A stretch of DNA of 64,000 nucleotides from Flexistipes sp. (GTDB lineage Bacteria; Chrysiogenota; Deferribacteres; Deferribacterales; Flexistipitaceae): contig NZ_JAXKVW010000011.1 of NCBI RefSeq assembly GCF_036172515.1, positions 1 to 64,000 of the forward strand, written 5' to 3'. Under the pieces are notes generated by a model. It worked only from the letters and a program-made list of their open reading frames with translations, was not told the DNA's origin and did not search any database. This document shows positions 25,372 to 34,137 of the stretch, piece by piece. The position numbers were made by a program, and so were the translations under genes. Every line of letters starts with the position of its first letter. The stretch's first letter is position 1.

Positions 25372-26445
25372 ATGAAAGTATTAAGAAATCTGTTCGTTAT
25401 TATCTTTTTGTTTGCCGTGTTTATCCCCTTTGGCAATGCTGAGGAAAAAAGGGTAAGGTGGAAACTTGCAATGACATGGGGTCCGACGCTTCATCCGTTT
25501 GTTGATACTGTGGAAAATATGGCCGATATGGTCGAAACAATGAGCGGCGGCAATTTTGTCATACGAATCGATGCTTCAAACATCCATAAGTCACCGTTTG
25601 GAGTATTCGATATGGTAAAACTCGACCAGTATGAAATGGGGCACACCGCTTCATACTACTGGAAAGGAAAAGATATGTCATTCCTTCCTTTGACAACAAT
25701 GCCTTTTGGGATGACAACTCCTGAGCAGTATGCCTGGTTTTATTATGGCGATGGTATGGAACTTATGCAAAAAGCTTATGAAAAAAACGGTATGCTCTCT
25801 TTTCCCGGCGGTAATACCGGAAATCAGATGGGGGGTTGGTTCCGCAAAGAAATCAATTCTCTGGATGATTTAAAGGGGCTAAAAATGCGTATTCCGGGGT
25901 TTGCCGGTCAGGTTTTGGCAAAGCTGGGCGTTACTGTTACCAATATTCCTCCCGGTGAGCTTTATACTTCTCTGGAGAGGGGAACTATTGATGCTCTTGA
26001 ATGGGTTGGCCCCGGTATGGATATAAATATGGGATTTCATAAAATTGCACCATATTATTATACGGGCTGGCATGAGCCTGCAACTGAGCTGCAGTTTCTT
26101 GTAAATAAGAAAGCTTATGATAAGCTGCCTGAGAAATATAAAGAAATATTAAAAGTGGCAATGAAAACGGCAGCTTACGATATGTACATTCAGAATTACC
26201 ATATGAGTGCAAATGCCTGGTCTACAATGAAGGAAAAATATCCGAATATCAAAGTAAAAACGTTTCCTGATGAAGTACTAAATGCAATGAAAGCTTCATA
26301 CAATGAGCTGCTAAGCAAATATAAAAAAGAGAATGCTCTTTTTAAGGAGATTATGGAGTCCAAGGAAGCTTATCTGAAAAAAGCACGTGACTGGACTTAT
26401 ATCTCCGATTATCTCTATTTGAAATCCATGTCTGACACAGAATAA
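25372..26445 (+). CDS. dctP: TRAP transporter substrate-binding protein (TakP-like), copy 1
   Basis: A 357-residue exported protein with a signal peptide ending near GNAE (about 24). The mature domain contains KMRIPGFAGQVLAKLG and LERGTIDALEWVGPGMDINMGF, close in style to the TakP branch, which binds 2-oxo acids such as pyruvate. The conserved arginine in RIPGF would form the salt bridge to the ligand carboxylate. It heads the operon and is followed by a terminator, then dctQ and dctM, so it can be made in excess of the membrane subunits. Confidence 0.87.
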   Translation: MKVLRNLFVIIFLFAVFIPFGNAEEKRVRWKLAMTWGPTLHPFVDTVENMADMVETMSGGNFVIRIDASNIHKSPFGVFDMVKLDQYEMGHTASYYWKGKDMSFLPLTTMPFGMTTPEQYAWFYYGDGMELMQKAYEKNGMLSFPGGNTGNQMGGWFRKEINSLDDLKGLKMRIPGFAGQVLAKLGVTVTNIPPGELYTSLERGTIDALEWVGPGMDINMGFHKIAPYYYTGWHEPATELQFLVNKKAYDKLPEKYKEILKVAMKTAAYDMYIQNYHMSANAWSTMKEKYPNIKVKTFPDEVLNAMKASYNELLSKYKKENALFKEIMESKEAYLKKARDWTYISDYLYLKSMSDTE

Positions 26446-26464
26446 GTTTATATTGTTACAATTC

Positions 26465-26494
26465 AAAAAGGGGCTGTAAAAAAGCCCCTTTTTT
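26465..26494 (+). terminator. Rho-independent terminator or attenuator after dctP
   Basis: Stem AAGGGGCT/AGCCCCTT (26468-26475 and 26483-26490) with a 7-base loop, followed by TTTT. It sits between dctP and dctQ, so partial read-through would set the ratio of binding protein to membrane subunits. Confidence 0.8.
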
Positions 26495-26555
26495 ACTTTA
26501 AAAAATACTGCTTTTAGTATATTACTTTTATGAATCCAAACTAAGGTGTATTAAT

Positions 26556-27101
26556 ATGCTTATAAAAATTGAATCTTTCTTTAACATGATTTCCAAATTT
26601 CTGGGTTATCTGACAGCTTTTGCGACAGTCTTAATGGTTATAAATGTTTTTGTTGATGCAATGGGGAGATATCTCTTTGACTGGGGGTCGGTGGGGCTGC
26701 AGGAGATGGAATGGCATTTGCTCTCTGTTGTTATACTTTTGGGCATACCTTATGCTCTGATGGAAGAGGGTCATGTTAGGGTTGATGTTATTTATGACAG
26801 GCTGGGGCATAGAAAGCGGGCGGTTATAAATATCATTGGAACGATTATTTTTATAATGACTTTTTCACTTCTTATTGCCTCGGGCTCCATAAGTTTTGTA
26901 GTCGAAGCTTTTGTATCCGGTGAAACAAGCAATGATCCTGGAGGTCTGCCATACAGGTGGATAGTAAAGAGTCTGATACCTTTTTCTTTCTTTTTATTAG
27001 CTTTTATGAGTATCGGGTATATTGTTAAAAATATTAACCTTTTCCGATATGGTGACGGTTTTCAAAAAACACAAAAAGATGATATCCAGGAGAACTTATA
27101 A
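26556..27101 (+). CDS. dctQ: TRAP transporter small membrane subunit DctQ
   Basis: A 181-residue membrane protein with four predicted segments and the family motif QEMEWHLLSVVILLGIPYAL with HVRVDV after it. It shares one base with the dctM start (TAATG), so the two are translationally coupled. Confidence 0.88.
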   Translation: MLIKIESFFNMISKFLGYLTAFATVLMVINVFVDAMGRYLFDWGSVGLQEMEWHLLSVVILLGIPYALMEEGHVRVDVIYDRLGHRKRAVINIIGTIIFIMTFSLLIASGSISFVVEAFVSGETSNDPGGLPYRWIVKSLIPFSFFLLAFMSIGYIVKNINLFRYGDGFQKTQKDDIQENL

Positions 27102-28444
27102 TGGTTGGTATTGTTATGTTTTTCGCAGCACTGCTGCTGCTTTTATTCGGGTTTCCCGTTGCATTTACATTTGGCGGTGTTTCTGTAATTTTTGCAGTAA
27201 TACATGGTCTTGTTGAGGTTATACCTTTCGGAGGCACGATTTGGGAAGGGGTACAGGAAGGGATGAGTATGTTTTCTTTTATGCCCTTTCGTTTGTATGC
27301 AATAATGACAAATAAGCTGCTGATGGCTGTCCCTCTTTTTATCTTTATGGGACTTATACTGCAAAAATCCAACTTGGCTGAAAGGCTGCTGGAGTCTATG
27401 GGCTCACTTTTTGGAAATATGCGGGGCGGTATGGCTATCAGTACGGTCTTAGTGGGTGCACTGCTTGCAGCTTCCACCGGAGTTGTCGGTGCCAGTGTTG
27501 TTGCAATGGGAATAATTTCCCTTCCTGTAATGCTTAAGTACAATTATAATAAAGAACTTTCTACGGGTACAATATGTGCTGCCGGCACATTGGGCCAAAT
27601 TATTCCGCCTTCAATAGTTCTGATTATTCTCGGAGATGTTTTCCAGCTTCCTGTGGGAGATGTGTTTAAAGCTGCTTTCATCCCCGGATTATGGCTGGTG
27701 GGATCTTATCTTGTTTACATAATTGTTATCTCTTTTTTTAAAAAAGAGGTGGCACCTCCCATTGTTCTTGAAAACAGAGGCAACAAAATTCAGCAGATTA
27801 TTAAAGCGCTCATTGATATTCTTCCGCCGTTGATACTCATCGTCCTTGTTTTAGGCTCTATCTTTGCAGGCATTGCAACTCCGACTGAATCTGCAGCGGT
27901 GGGTTGTTTCGGAGCAGTCATACTGGCATTGCTTTACAGACAGTTTTCTTACGGAATGGTTAAGCAGACAGCTCTTGAAACGGTTAAAATTACAGTAATG
28001 GTCTATACAATCCTTATCGGCGCTACTGCATTTTCAATGGTTTTTGTCTATACGGGCGGAGATGCTATTGTCAGGGATGTGCTGCTTCAGCTTCCCGGTG
28101 AGAAATACGGGTTCATTATTTTTTCAATGATAGCTATATTAATTCTCGGCTTTTTCATCGATTTCATTGAAATTTCATATATTATTGTTCCAATTCTTCT
28201 TCCTGTGGCTGATCATATCGGATTGAATCCGTTATGGTTTGCAATATTGATTGCAATGAATCTTCAGACGTCGTTTTTGACACCTCCTTTTGGATTCAGC
28301 CTGTTCTACCTGAAAGGGGTTTCTCCGCCTTCTGTCAGAACCGTTCATATATACAGAGGGGTGGTACCGTTTATTACAATCCAGGTTATTGTACTGCTGA
28401 TTTTGGCATTTTATCCTCAACTGTTTTTTCTGAGCTCCGGATAG
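27101..28444 (+). CDS. dctM: TRAP transporter large membrane subunit DctM
   Basis: A 447-residue membrane protein with about 12 segments. Family marks are LMAVPLFIFMGLILQKS, GTLGQIIPPSIVLIILGD and the C-terminal TPPFGFSLFYLKGV. It uses the sodium gradient to drive solute uptake with DctQ and a DctP protein. Confidence 0.92.
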   Translation: MVGIVMFFAALLLLLFGFPVAFTFGGVSVIFAVIHGLVEVIPFGGTIWEGVQEGMSMFSFMPFRLYAIMTNKLLMAVPLFIFMGLILQKSNLAERLLESMGSLFGNMRGGMAISTVLVGALLAASTGVVGASVVAMGIISLPVMLKYNYNKELSTGTICAAGTLGQIIPPSIVLIILGDVFQLPVGDVFKAAFIPGLWLVGSYLVYIIVISFFKKEVAPPIVLENRGNKIQQIIKALIDILPPLILIVLVLGSIFAGIATPTESAAVGCFGAVILALLYRQFSYGMVKQTALETVKITVMVYTILIGATAFSMVFVYTGGDAIVRDVLLQLPGEKYGFIIFSMIAILILGFFIDFIEISYIIVPILLPVADHIGLNPLWFAILIAMNLQTSFLTPPFGFSLFYLKGVSPPSVRTVHIYRGVVPFITIQVIVLLILAFYPQLFFLSSG

Positions 28445-28462
28445 ACGTTGCTGATGTAAAGA

Positions 28463-28518
28463 GTGAAATAGTGAAATGGGGAAATGGAGAAGTGGGGAGA
28501 TAGAGAGATAGAAAGTAG
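28463..28518 (+). repeat. Octamer tandem array, 7 units
   Basis: Seven 8-bp units in register: GTGAAATA, GTGAAATG, GGGAAATG, GAGAAGTG, GGGAGATA, GAGAGATA, GAAAGTAG. It begins 18 bases after the dctM stop and is the same family as the array at 14070. Confidence 0.8.
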
Positions 28519-28689
28519 TGCTTTGTTGAGTGGTATATTCGTATATTGGTTAATTGGGCATTGAACATTGAACCTTAACCTTGAATTTTTCACATCACGG
28601 CTTTTTAAATTTTGAGAGTTTGGCAAGACTTTTTGTTTGAAAAATATAATAATTATAATATAGTAATAAAAATGTTTTTGGAGGATTTT

Positions 28690-29769
28690 ATGGGAATGAT
28701 GAAAAAATTGTTGTACTCTATGCTTATTATCTTGCTTGTTGCTTCTGCAGGGTTTACAGCGGAGAAAAAAGTTCGATGGAAACTGGCAATGACCTGGGGA
28801 CCAACACTGCATCCGCTTTCTGATACTGCGGAGCATATGGCGGAAATTGTTAAGGAACTCAGTGACGGTAATTTTGTAATTAATATTGATGCTTCCAATG
28901 TGCATAAAGCCCCTTTCGGTATTTTTGATATGGTAAAACTCGGTCAGTATGAAATGGGGCACACCGCTTCATATTATTATAAGGGCAAAAATATTGCTTT
29001 TCTGCCCCTTACTACCATGCCTTTCGGTATGACTGCTCCGGAACAGTATGCATGGTTTTATTACGGAGGCGGAGTTGAGCTTATGCAGGAAGCTTACGCT
29101 AAGCATGGAATGCTGGCTTTCCCCGGTGGTAACACGGGAAATCAGATGGGCGGATGGTTTACCAAGAAAATCAATTCTCTGAAGGATCTACAGGGGCTGA
29201 AAATGCGTATTCCCGGATTTGCCGGTCAGATTATGTCCAAACTTGGTGTTACGGTTACCAATATACCTCCAGGTGAGCTTTACACAGCACTTGAAAGGGG
29301 CACAGTTGATGCTGTTGAATGGACAGGCCCCGGTATGGACATAAACATGGGTTTTCATAAAATTGCCAAATATTATTATACAGGCTGGCATGAGCCGGGT
29401 TCTGAAGTGGAATTTCTCATAAATGAAAAGGAATACAATAAATTGCCTGAAAAATATAAAAAGATACTCAAAATAGCTATGAAAACAGCGGCGTACGATA
29501 TGTATATTCAAAGCTATGAAATGAACGCCGAAGCGTGGCAGCAGATGAAAGAAAAGTATCCTGATATTAAGGTGAAAGTATTTCCCGAAGAAGTGCTTAA
29601 AGAAATGAAGACTGCTTATGACAGTTTGGTTGCCAGTTATGAGAAAGAATCTCCGATGTTCAAAAAAATTATGAAGTCTAAAAGGGCTTATCTGGATAAA
29701 GTGCGTGACTGGACTCATATATCCGACTACTTATACCTGAAGTCAACATCAGAATCCAACCTAAAGTAA
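28690..29769 (+). CDS. dctP: TRAP transporter substrate-binding protein (TakP-like), copy 2
   Basis: A 359-residue exported protein, closely related to the gene at 25372 over its full length; long blocks are identical, such as GELYT near residue 200. The signal peptide ends near GFTAE. ATG at 28690 follows GGAGG; a longer frame from 28612 lacks a signal-peptide start. It is separated from dctM by 245 bp of repeats, so it probably has its own promoter. It is a likely duplicate with altered specificity or regulation. Confidence 0.87.
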   Translation: MGMMKKLLYSMLIILLVASAGFTAEKKVRWKLAMTWGPTLHPLSDTAEHMAEIVKELSDGNFVINIDASNVHKAPFGIFDMVKLGQYEMGHTASYYYKGKNIAFLPLTTMPFGMTAPEQYAWFYYGGGVELMQEAYAKHGMLAFPGGNTGNQMGGWFTKKINSLKDLQGLKMRIPGFAGQIMSKLGVTVTNIPPGELYTALERGTVDAVEWTGPGMDINMGFHKIAKYYYTGWHEPGSEVEFLINEKEYNKLPEKYKKILKIAMKTAAYDMYIQSYEMNAEAWQQMKEKYPDIKVKVFPEEVLKEMKTAYDSLVASYEKESPMFKKIMKSKRAYLDKVRDWTHISDYLYLKSTSESNLK

Positions 29770-29907
29770 TAGAAGTAGTTGAGGTAATTTAGAGGTTGTT
29801 AGCAGGGTGAGCTTGAGAGTTTGTGAATATAAAACATGTTTGCATAACTATTTTTAATATCTTATGCCACATGTAAGAAATCTCTCCGCTCACCTGCTCA
29901 TACTAAA

Positions 29908-30073
29908 CAGATACGCAGATATATTTGATCTAATTAAAAAAATACCCCCTCTCAACCGAGTACTTAGCACATCAGTTTTTATATGCTCGGTGCTTGAATA
30001 GGATGGGGTACATAAAAATATTGTTTATCAAAAAGATCTCTCGGCTTATATACTAATAAATTATGCGTATCTG
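29908..30073. repeat. Possible inverted-repeat element with CAGATACGCA ends
   Basis: CAGATACGCA (29908-29917) and its complement TGCGTATCTG (30064-30073) bound 166 bp. A single related end lies near 5912-5924. No target duplication was found, so mobility is speculative. Confidence 0.35.
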
Positions 30074-30192
30074 CTTACCTCAATATAGAAATTAAACTTA
30101 TTTAAATGAAAAATGATCATTGATCAAAAATTTTCATGGGCACAGCAACAACTTTTTATAAATACATACAGCATCAGTAATATGCACCACTT

Positions 30193-30246
30193 AAAATACC
30201 TCAGCTACCTCAAATACCTCTAAATACCTTTAAATACCTCAACTAC
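30193..30246 (-). repeat. Degenerate tandem repeats (GGTATTTAAA type)
   Basis: On the minus strand the units read roughly GGTATTTAAA, GGTATTTAGA, GGTATTTGA, GGTAGCTGA, GGTATTTT. The period wavers between 9 and 10 bases. Confidence 0.5.
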
Positions 30247-30324
30247 TTTTTAATATTATTAACAATCCCTTGCATATATATAAGGCTTTTGATTATAATG
30301 CCATAAATACAGCAGGAGGAAATA

Positions 30325-31044
30325 GTGGATATTTTACTGGATCCTAATATTTGGGCAAGTCTTCTTACGTTAACGGTTCTGGAACTTGTGTTGGGAGTTG
30401 ATAATGTAGTGGTAATAAGTATTTTTTCATCAAAATTGCCGGTACACGAGCAAAAAAAAGCACTAAAACTCGGTATAACCATAGCACTATTAACCAGAAT
30501 TCTTATGTTATTGAGCCTTTTTGCTCTCAGTAAAATCACTCAGCCTTTATTTTCCCTTTTCGGTAATACGTTTTCTGCAAGAGAGATTGTCCTGTTAGGA
30601 GGCGGGCTGTTTTTGCTGTTCAAGGGTACCAAGGAAATACATGCTTTGGTGGAGGAAGACACTGAGGTAAAAGAGGAAAAGGTCCTGGCGACCATGGGAA
30701 AAGTTGTCGCACAAATCGTTCTTATGGATCTTGTTTTTTCTCTGGATTCTGTAATTACCGCAATCGGTATATCAGATAATGTTATTATAATGATAATTGC
30801 TATAAGTATAGCCATGGTTTTGATGTTAGTTGCTGCAGAATCAATTGCGGGTTTCATAGAAAAACATCTTTCTATAAAAATGCTTGCTCTTAGTTTCTTG
30901 CTCTTAGTGGGAGTCAGTTTGGTGGCAGAGGGATTTCATTTTGAAATTCCCAAAGGGTATTTGTATTTCGGCATGGGTTTTTCCGGTTTTGTGGAAATAA
31001 TGTCTTTAGTAGCTAAAAAGAAAAAGAAAGAATACGCGCATTAA
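30325..31044 (+). CDS. TerC family membrane protein
   Basis: A 239-residue membrane protein with about seven segments. The family motifs are LELVLGVDNVVVISI near the N-terminus and IVLMDLVFSLDSVITAIG in the middle, which carry the paired aspartates proposed to coordinate metal. TerC proteins are linked to manganese export or tellurite resistance. The start is GTG at 30325 with AGGAGG upstream. It is followed by the HD gene after 12 bp. Confidence 0.85.
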   Translation: MDILLDPNIWASLLTLTVLELVLGVDNVVVISIFSSKLPVHEQKKALKLGITIALLTRILMLLSLFALSKITQPLFSLFGNTFSAREIVLLGGGLFLLFKGTKEIHALVEEDTEVKEEKVLATMGKVVAQIVLMDLVFSLDSVITAIGISDNVIIMIIAISIAMVLMLVAAESIAGFIEKHLSIKMLALSFLLLVGVSLVAEGFHFEIPKGYLYFGMGFSGFVEIMSLVAKKKKKEYAH

Positions 31045-31056
31045 TCGGGGTAGGCA

Positions 31057-32241
31057 ATGATTAAAAAAGGCTTGATAGACAAGATATTTGATGCAGCAAA
31101 CATCAAAAGATGGAATGACCACGTTACCCCCATGGATTTAACCGAACTCGACAAACAGGCTCATAAATTTATAATAGCTTATCTTCTGGCTAAAAATGAA
31201 GAGCATGAGAGGAATGTCAGAATAGACTGGATTGCATTGATTGAAGGGGGAATTCATGAGTTCCTTCACAGGGTTCTTCTTACAGATATTAAGCCTCCCG
31301 TTTTCCATAAAATGATGAAAGAAAAAGGGGATGAGCTGAACCGCTGGGTAATAGATAATCTACGGGAGGATTTGATTGCAACTGATGAAAATTATTTTGA
31401 CAGATTTGTAACTTATCTCAGCCAGAAAAAGGATGCCACCAGAGAGAAAAAAATACTCAATGCAGCCCACTATCTTGCGACCAATTGGGAATTCAGAATT
31501 GTTTATAATTCCAGCCCTTTTATCTACGGTATTGAAGGGACGAAAAGTGATATAGAAAATCAGATTGAGGATTATTACGATTTGATCGGGGTTCAGAAAA
31601 TTTCACTAAGAAGGAAGTCTTTTGGCTTTGTTGACTTGTGCGGTCAGTTGCGTTTTCAGAAACGCTGGGCTCAGGTTCCCAGAATTCCTGAAACCTCGGT
31701 GTTGGGACATATGCTTCTGGTTGCTGTTTTTTCTTATTTCGGCTGTCTGAAATTAAAAGCTTGCCCTAAAAGGATATACAATAACTTTTATACATCATTA
31801 TTTCATGATTTGCCGGAAGTGCTGACAAGAGATATTGTCTCACCTATTAAGCAGTCTGTTGCCGGACTGGAAAAAACAATAAAGGAATATGAGGAAATCC
31901 AGATCGAACAGCGTATATTGCCGCTTTTGCCCGAATATATGCATGATGAAATCAAATTCTTTATAACGAAAGAGTTTTCAAATAAAGTAAGATTAAACGG
32001 CAAGATAGTGTACGATATCGATCAGCAGACTCTTCATGAAAGCTATAATGAAGACGGTTTTGATCCGGTGGACGGGGAACTCCTTAAAACATTCGATATT
32101 CTGGCGGCATATCTGGAAGCGTGCAAGTCCATACAATACGGTGTCAGCCCGAGTCAACTGACCGATGCCAGGGAGAAAATTGAAAAATCCCTGAAAGGCA
32201 ATGAAGTCCTTGGCCTGGATTTAACAGAATTTTTTGAATGA
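31057..32241 (+). CDS. HD-domain hydrolase, YfbR-like
   Basis: A 394-residue cytoplasmic protein. The HD metal-binding residues appear to be His218 in LGHMLLVA, then His250-Asp251 in SLFHDLPEVLTRDIVSPIK, with another Asp further on. The HDLPEVLTRDIVSPIK stretch resembles the YfbR 5'-deoxynucleotidase group, which dephosphorylates dNMPs. The N-terminal 180 residues are an additional helical region not found in YfbR (about 200 residues long). Substrate unknown. Confidence 0.75.
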   Translation: MIKKGLIDKIFDAANIKRWNDHVTPMDLTELDKQAHKFIIAYLLAKNEEHERNVRIDWIALIEGGIHEFLHRVLLTDIKPPVFHKMMKEKGDELNRWVIDNLREDLIATDENYFDRFVTYLSQKKDATREKKILNAAHYLATNWEFRIVYNSSPFIYGIEGTKSDIENQIEDYYDLIGVQKISLRRKSFGFVDLCGQLRFQKRWAQVPRIPETSVLGHMLLVAVFSYFGCLKLKACPKRIYNNFYTSLFHDLPEVLTRDIVSPIKQSVAGLEKTIKEYEEIQIEQRILPLLPEYMHDEIKFFITKEFSNKVRLNGKIVYDIDQQTLHESYNEDGFDPVDGELLKTFDILAAYLEACKSIQYGVSPSQLTDAREKIEKSLKGNEVLGLDLTEFFE

Positions 32242-32256
32242 TGATGGTCTGAATAT

Positions 32257-33966
32257 ATGGAAAATGCTTCAATAGCAGAAATACTTGAAGAGTATGCTAA
32301 ATATCTTGAGATTAACAATGAAGATTTTTTCAGGGTGAGGGCTTATAATTCAGCAGCTCGTTCTTTACTGGGTCTTGATTTCAATATTGCTGAAATATTA
32401 AAAAGCGGTGAAGAACTCCCGAAAATCAAGGGTGTCGGTAAAAACATTCAGGGTCATATAGAAGAAATAGTCAATTCCGGAACTTTCCATGAGCTGGAAG
32501 AAATCAAGTCCAATACTCCTCAAATTTTGATTCTTATGAACAAAATTCCTGGAGTGGGGGCAAAAAAAGCTTTTAAGATACATAAGGAGCTGGGGGTAAA
32601 TTCTCTTGGTGAATTGGAGTATGCCTGTATTGAAAACCGTCTGGCGATGCTGGATGGGTTCGGAGAAAAATCGCAAAATAAAATACTGAAAAATATTGAA
32701 TATGTAAAATTAAGTATGCAGAGGCGTCTTCTGGCAGATGCCGAGGAAACAGCAGAAAAAATACGCAGTTTTTTTGAGAGCATTGGATATGTTGAAAAAT
32801 ATGAAATAGCAGGAAGTTACAGAAGAAAGCTCGAAACCGTTAAAGATTTGGATTTGGTTATAGTTGCCCAGGGTGAAAGTAATGTTCTTGATAAGATAGC
32901 AAAAGAGGGTTTCTTTGATGAGATCAGGGAGGGAGGAGAAAAAAAGATTTCAGCTGCTTTGGACGGGCTGCCTGTGGATTTAAGGTGCTTTGAAAAGGAT
33001 GATTTTTACACAGCTCTACATCATTTCACAGGCAGTAAAGCCCATCATGAAAGATTGAGAGGGATCGCAAAAACAAAGAATTTTAAAATTAATGAATATG
33101 GTATTTTTCAGGGAGATAAAAAGTTAAAAGTAAGCAGTGAAGAAGATATATATGAGATTTTGGGGTTACATTATGTCCCTCCGGAGCTGAGAGAGGGGAT
33201 TTTCGAATTTCGGGAGGATATGGACTTTGAAAACCTGGTTACAGAAGAGGACATAAAAGGCATTTTTCATATTCACACAAATTACTCAGACGGTGCAATG
33301 GCGTTACAGGATATTGTTGATTACTGCAGGAGCAGAAATTTTAAATACGCAGGTATCAGCGATCACAGCCGCAGTGCTTTTTATGCCGGGGGACTAAAAG
33401 ATCAAGAGCTTTTTGATCAAATTGAGAAAATAGACGCTGTAAATGCTAAAAACAACGATTTTTTTGTTTTTAAGGGGATAGAATCAGATATTTTGCCTGA
33501 CGGCAGTTTGGACTATTCAAAGGATGTCCTTCAAAAACTTGATTTTGTAATAGCCAGTGTTCACTCGCATTTTAATATGAGTATGTCTGAAATGACAGAC
33601 CGGATTATAAAGGCGGTAAACAATCCGTGCACGAAAATCCTCGGTCATCCTACTGGCAGACTGCTTTTGTCAAGGGATGGATATCAGGTGGATATGTATG
33701 AGGTGATAAAAGAGTGCTGCAGAAATAATGTTATTATAGAGCTGAACTGTAATCCTTACAGGCTTGATATTGACTGGAGATATTTGCAGACTTTGATTAA
33801 GGAAGGCGGTCGGGTCATTTTATGTCCGGATGCTCATTCGAAAAACGGGTTTGAACATATGAAATACGGGGTTTTTGCTGCAAGAAAAGGCGGGTTAACC
33901 CCTGCTCACGTTCTGAATACTTTGGACACAGATGGAATTGCTGGAATTTTAAAAAACAAATGTTAA
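32257..33966 (+). CDS. polX: DNA polymerase/3'-5' exonuclease PolX
   Basis: A 569-residue repair polymerase. The N-terminal helix-hairpin-helix region (IKGVGKNIQGHIEEIV and IPGVGAKKAFKIHKELG) binds DNA. The family X nucleotidyltransferase site is AGSYRRKLETVKDLDLV, with its two metal-binding aspartates and a third in LPVDLRC. The C-terminal PHP domain (GIFHIHTNYSDGAM at about 341 and later HPTGRLL) is the manganese-dependent 3'-5' exonuclease. Length and order match bacterial PolX. Confidence 0.93.
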   Translation: MENASIAEILEEYAKYLEINNEDFFRVRAYNSAARSLLGLDFNIAEILKSGEELPKIKGVGKNIQGHIEEIVNSGTFHELEEIKSNTPQILILMNKIPGVGAKKAFKIHKELGVNSLGELEYACIENRLAMLDGFGEKSQNKILKNIEYVKLSMQRRLLADAEETAEKIRSFFESIGYVEKYEIAGSYRRKLETVKDLDLVIVAQGESNVLDKIAKEGFFDEIREGGEKKISAALDGLPVDLRCFEKDDFYTALHHFTGSKAHHERLRGIAKTKNFKINEYGIFQGDKKLKVSSEEDIYEILGLHYVPPELREGIFEFREDMDFENLVTEEDIKGIFHIHTNYSDGAMALQDIVDYCRSRNFKYAGISDHSRSAFYAGGLKDQELFDQIEKIDAVNAKNNDFFVFKGIESDILPDGSLDYSKDVLQKLDFVIASVHSHFNMSMSEMTDRIIKAVNNPCTKILGHPTGRLLLSRDGYQVDMYEVIKECCRNNVIIELNCNPYRLDIDWRYLQTLIKEGGRVILCPDAHSKNGFEHMKYGVFAARKGGLTPAHVLNTLDTDGIAGILKNKC

Positions 33967-34137
33967 TGCTATTCTTTCTTATATAATTAGGCGCATTATG
34001 ATATATTGCCTGATAAAATAATATATTTACTCTTGATTGTATTTATTAAATAGTTTATGTTTTATTCTGTCAGTTTCGTTTTCAGATACTGATTTTGTAT
34101 GTTATATTTTAGAAGAAGAACGATCCGGAGGTTTATT

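Larger units (their letters stand above)
29770..30324. other. Intergenic region with repeats, no gene
   Basis: No gene is supported in these 555 bases. They hold a possible inverted-repeat element (29908-30073), a weak CCGAG/CTCGG hairpin (29955-29991), and a run of TACCTC-containing degenerate repeats (30193-30246). The GTG of terC is preceded by AGGAGG. Confidence 0.55.

Noticed and set aside
28612-28689. Sigma-54 promoter upstream of the second dctP
   Set aside because: TGGCAAGACTTTTTG resembles a -24/-12 element but lacks the GC doublet at the right spacing.
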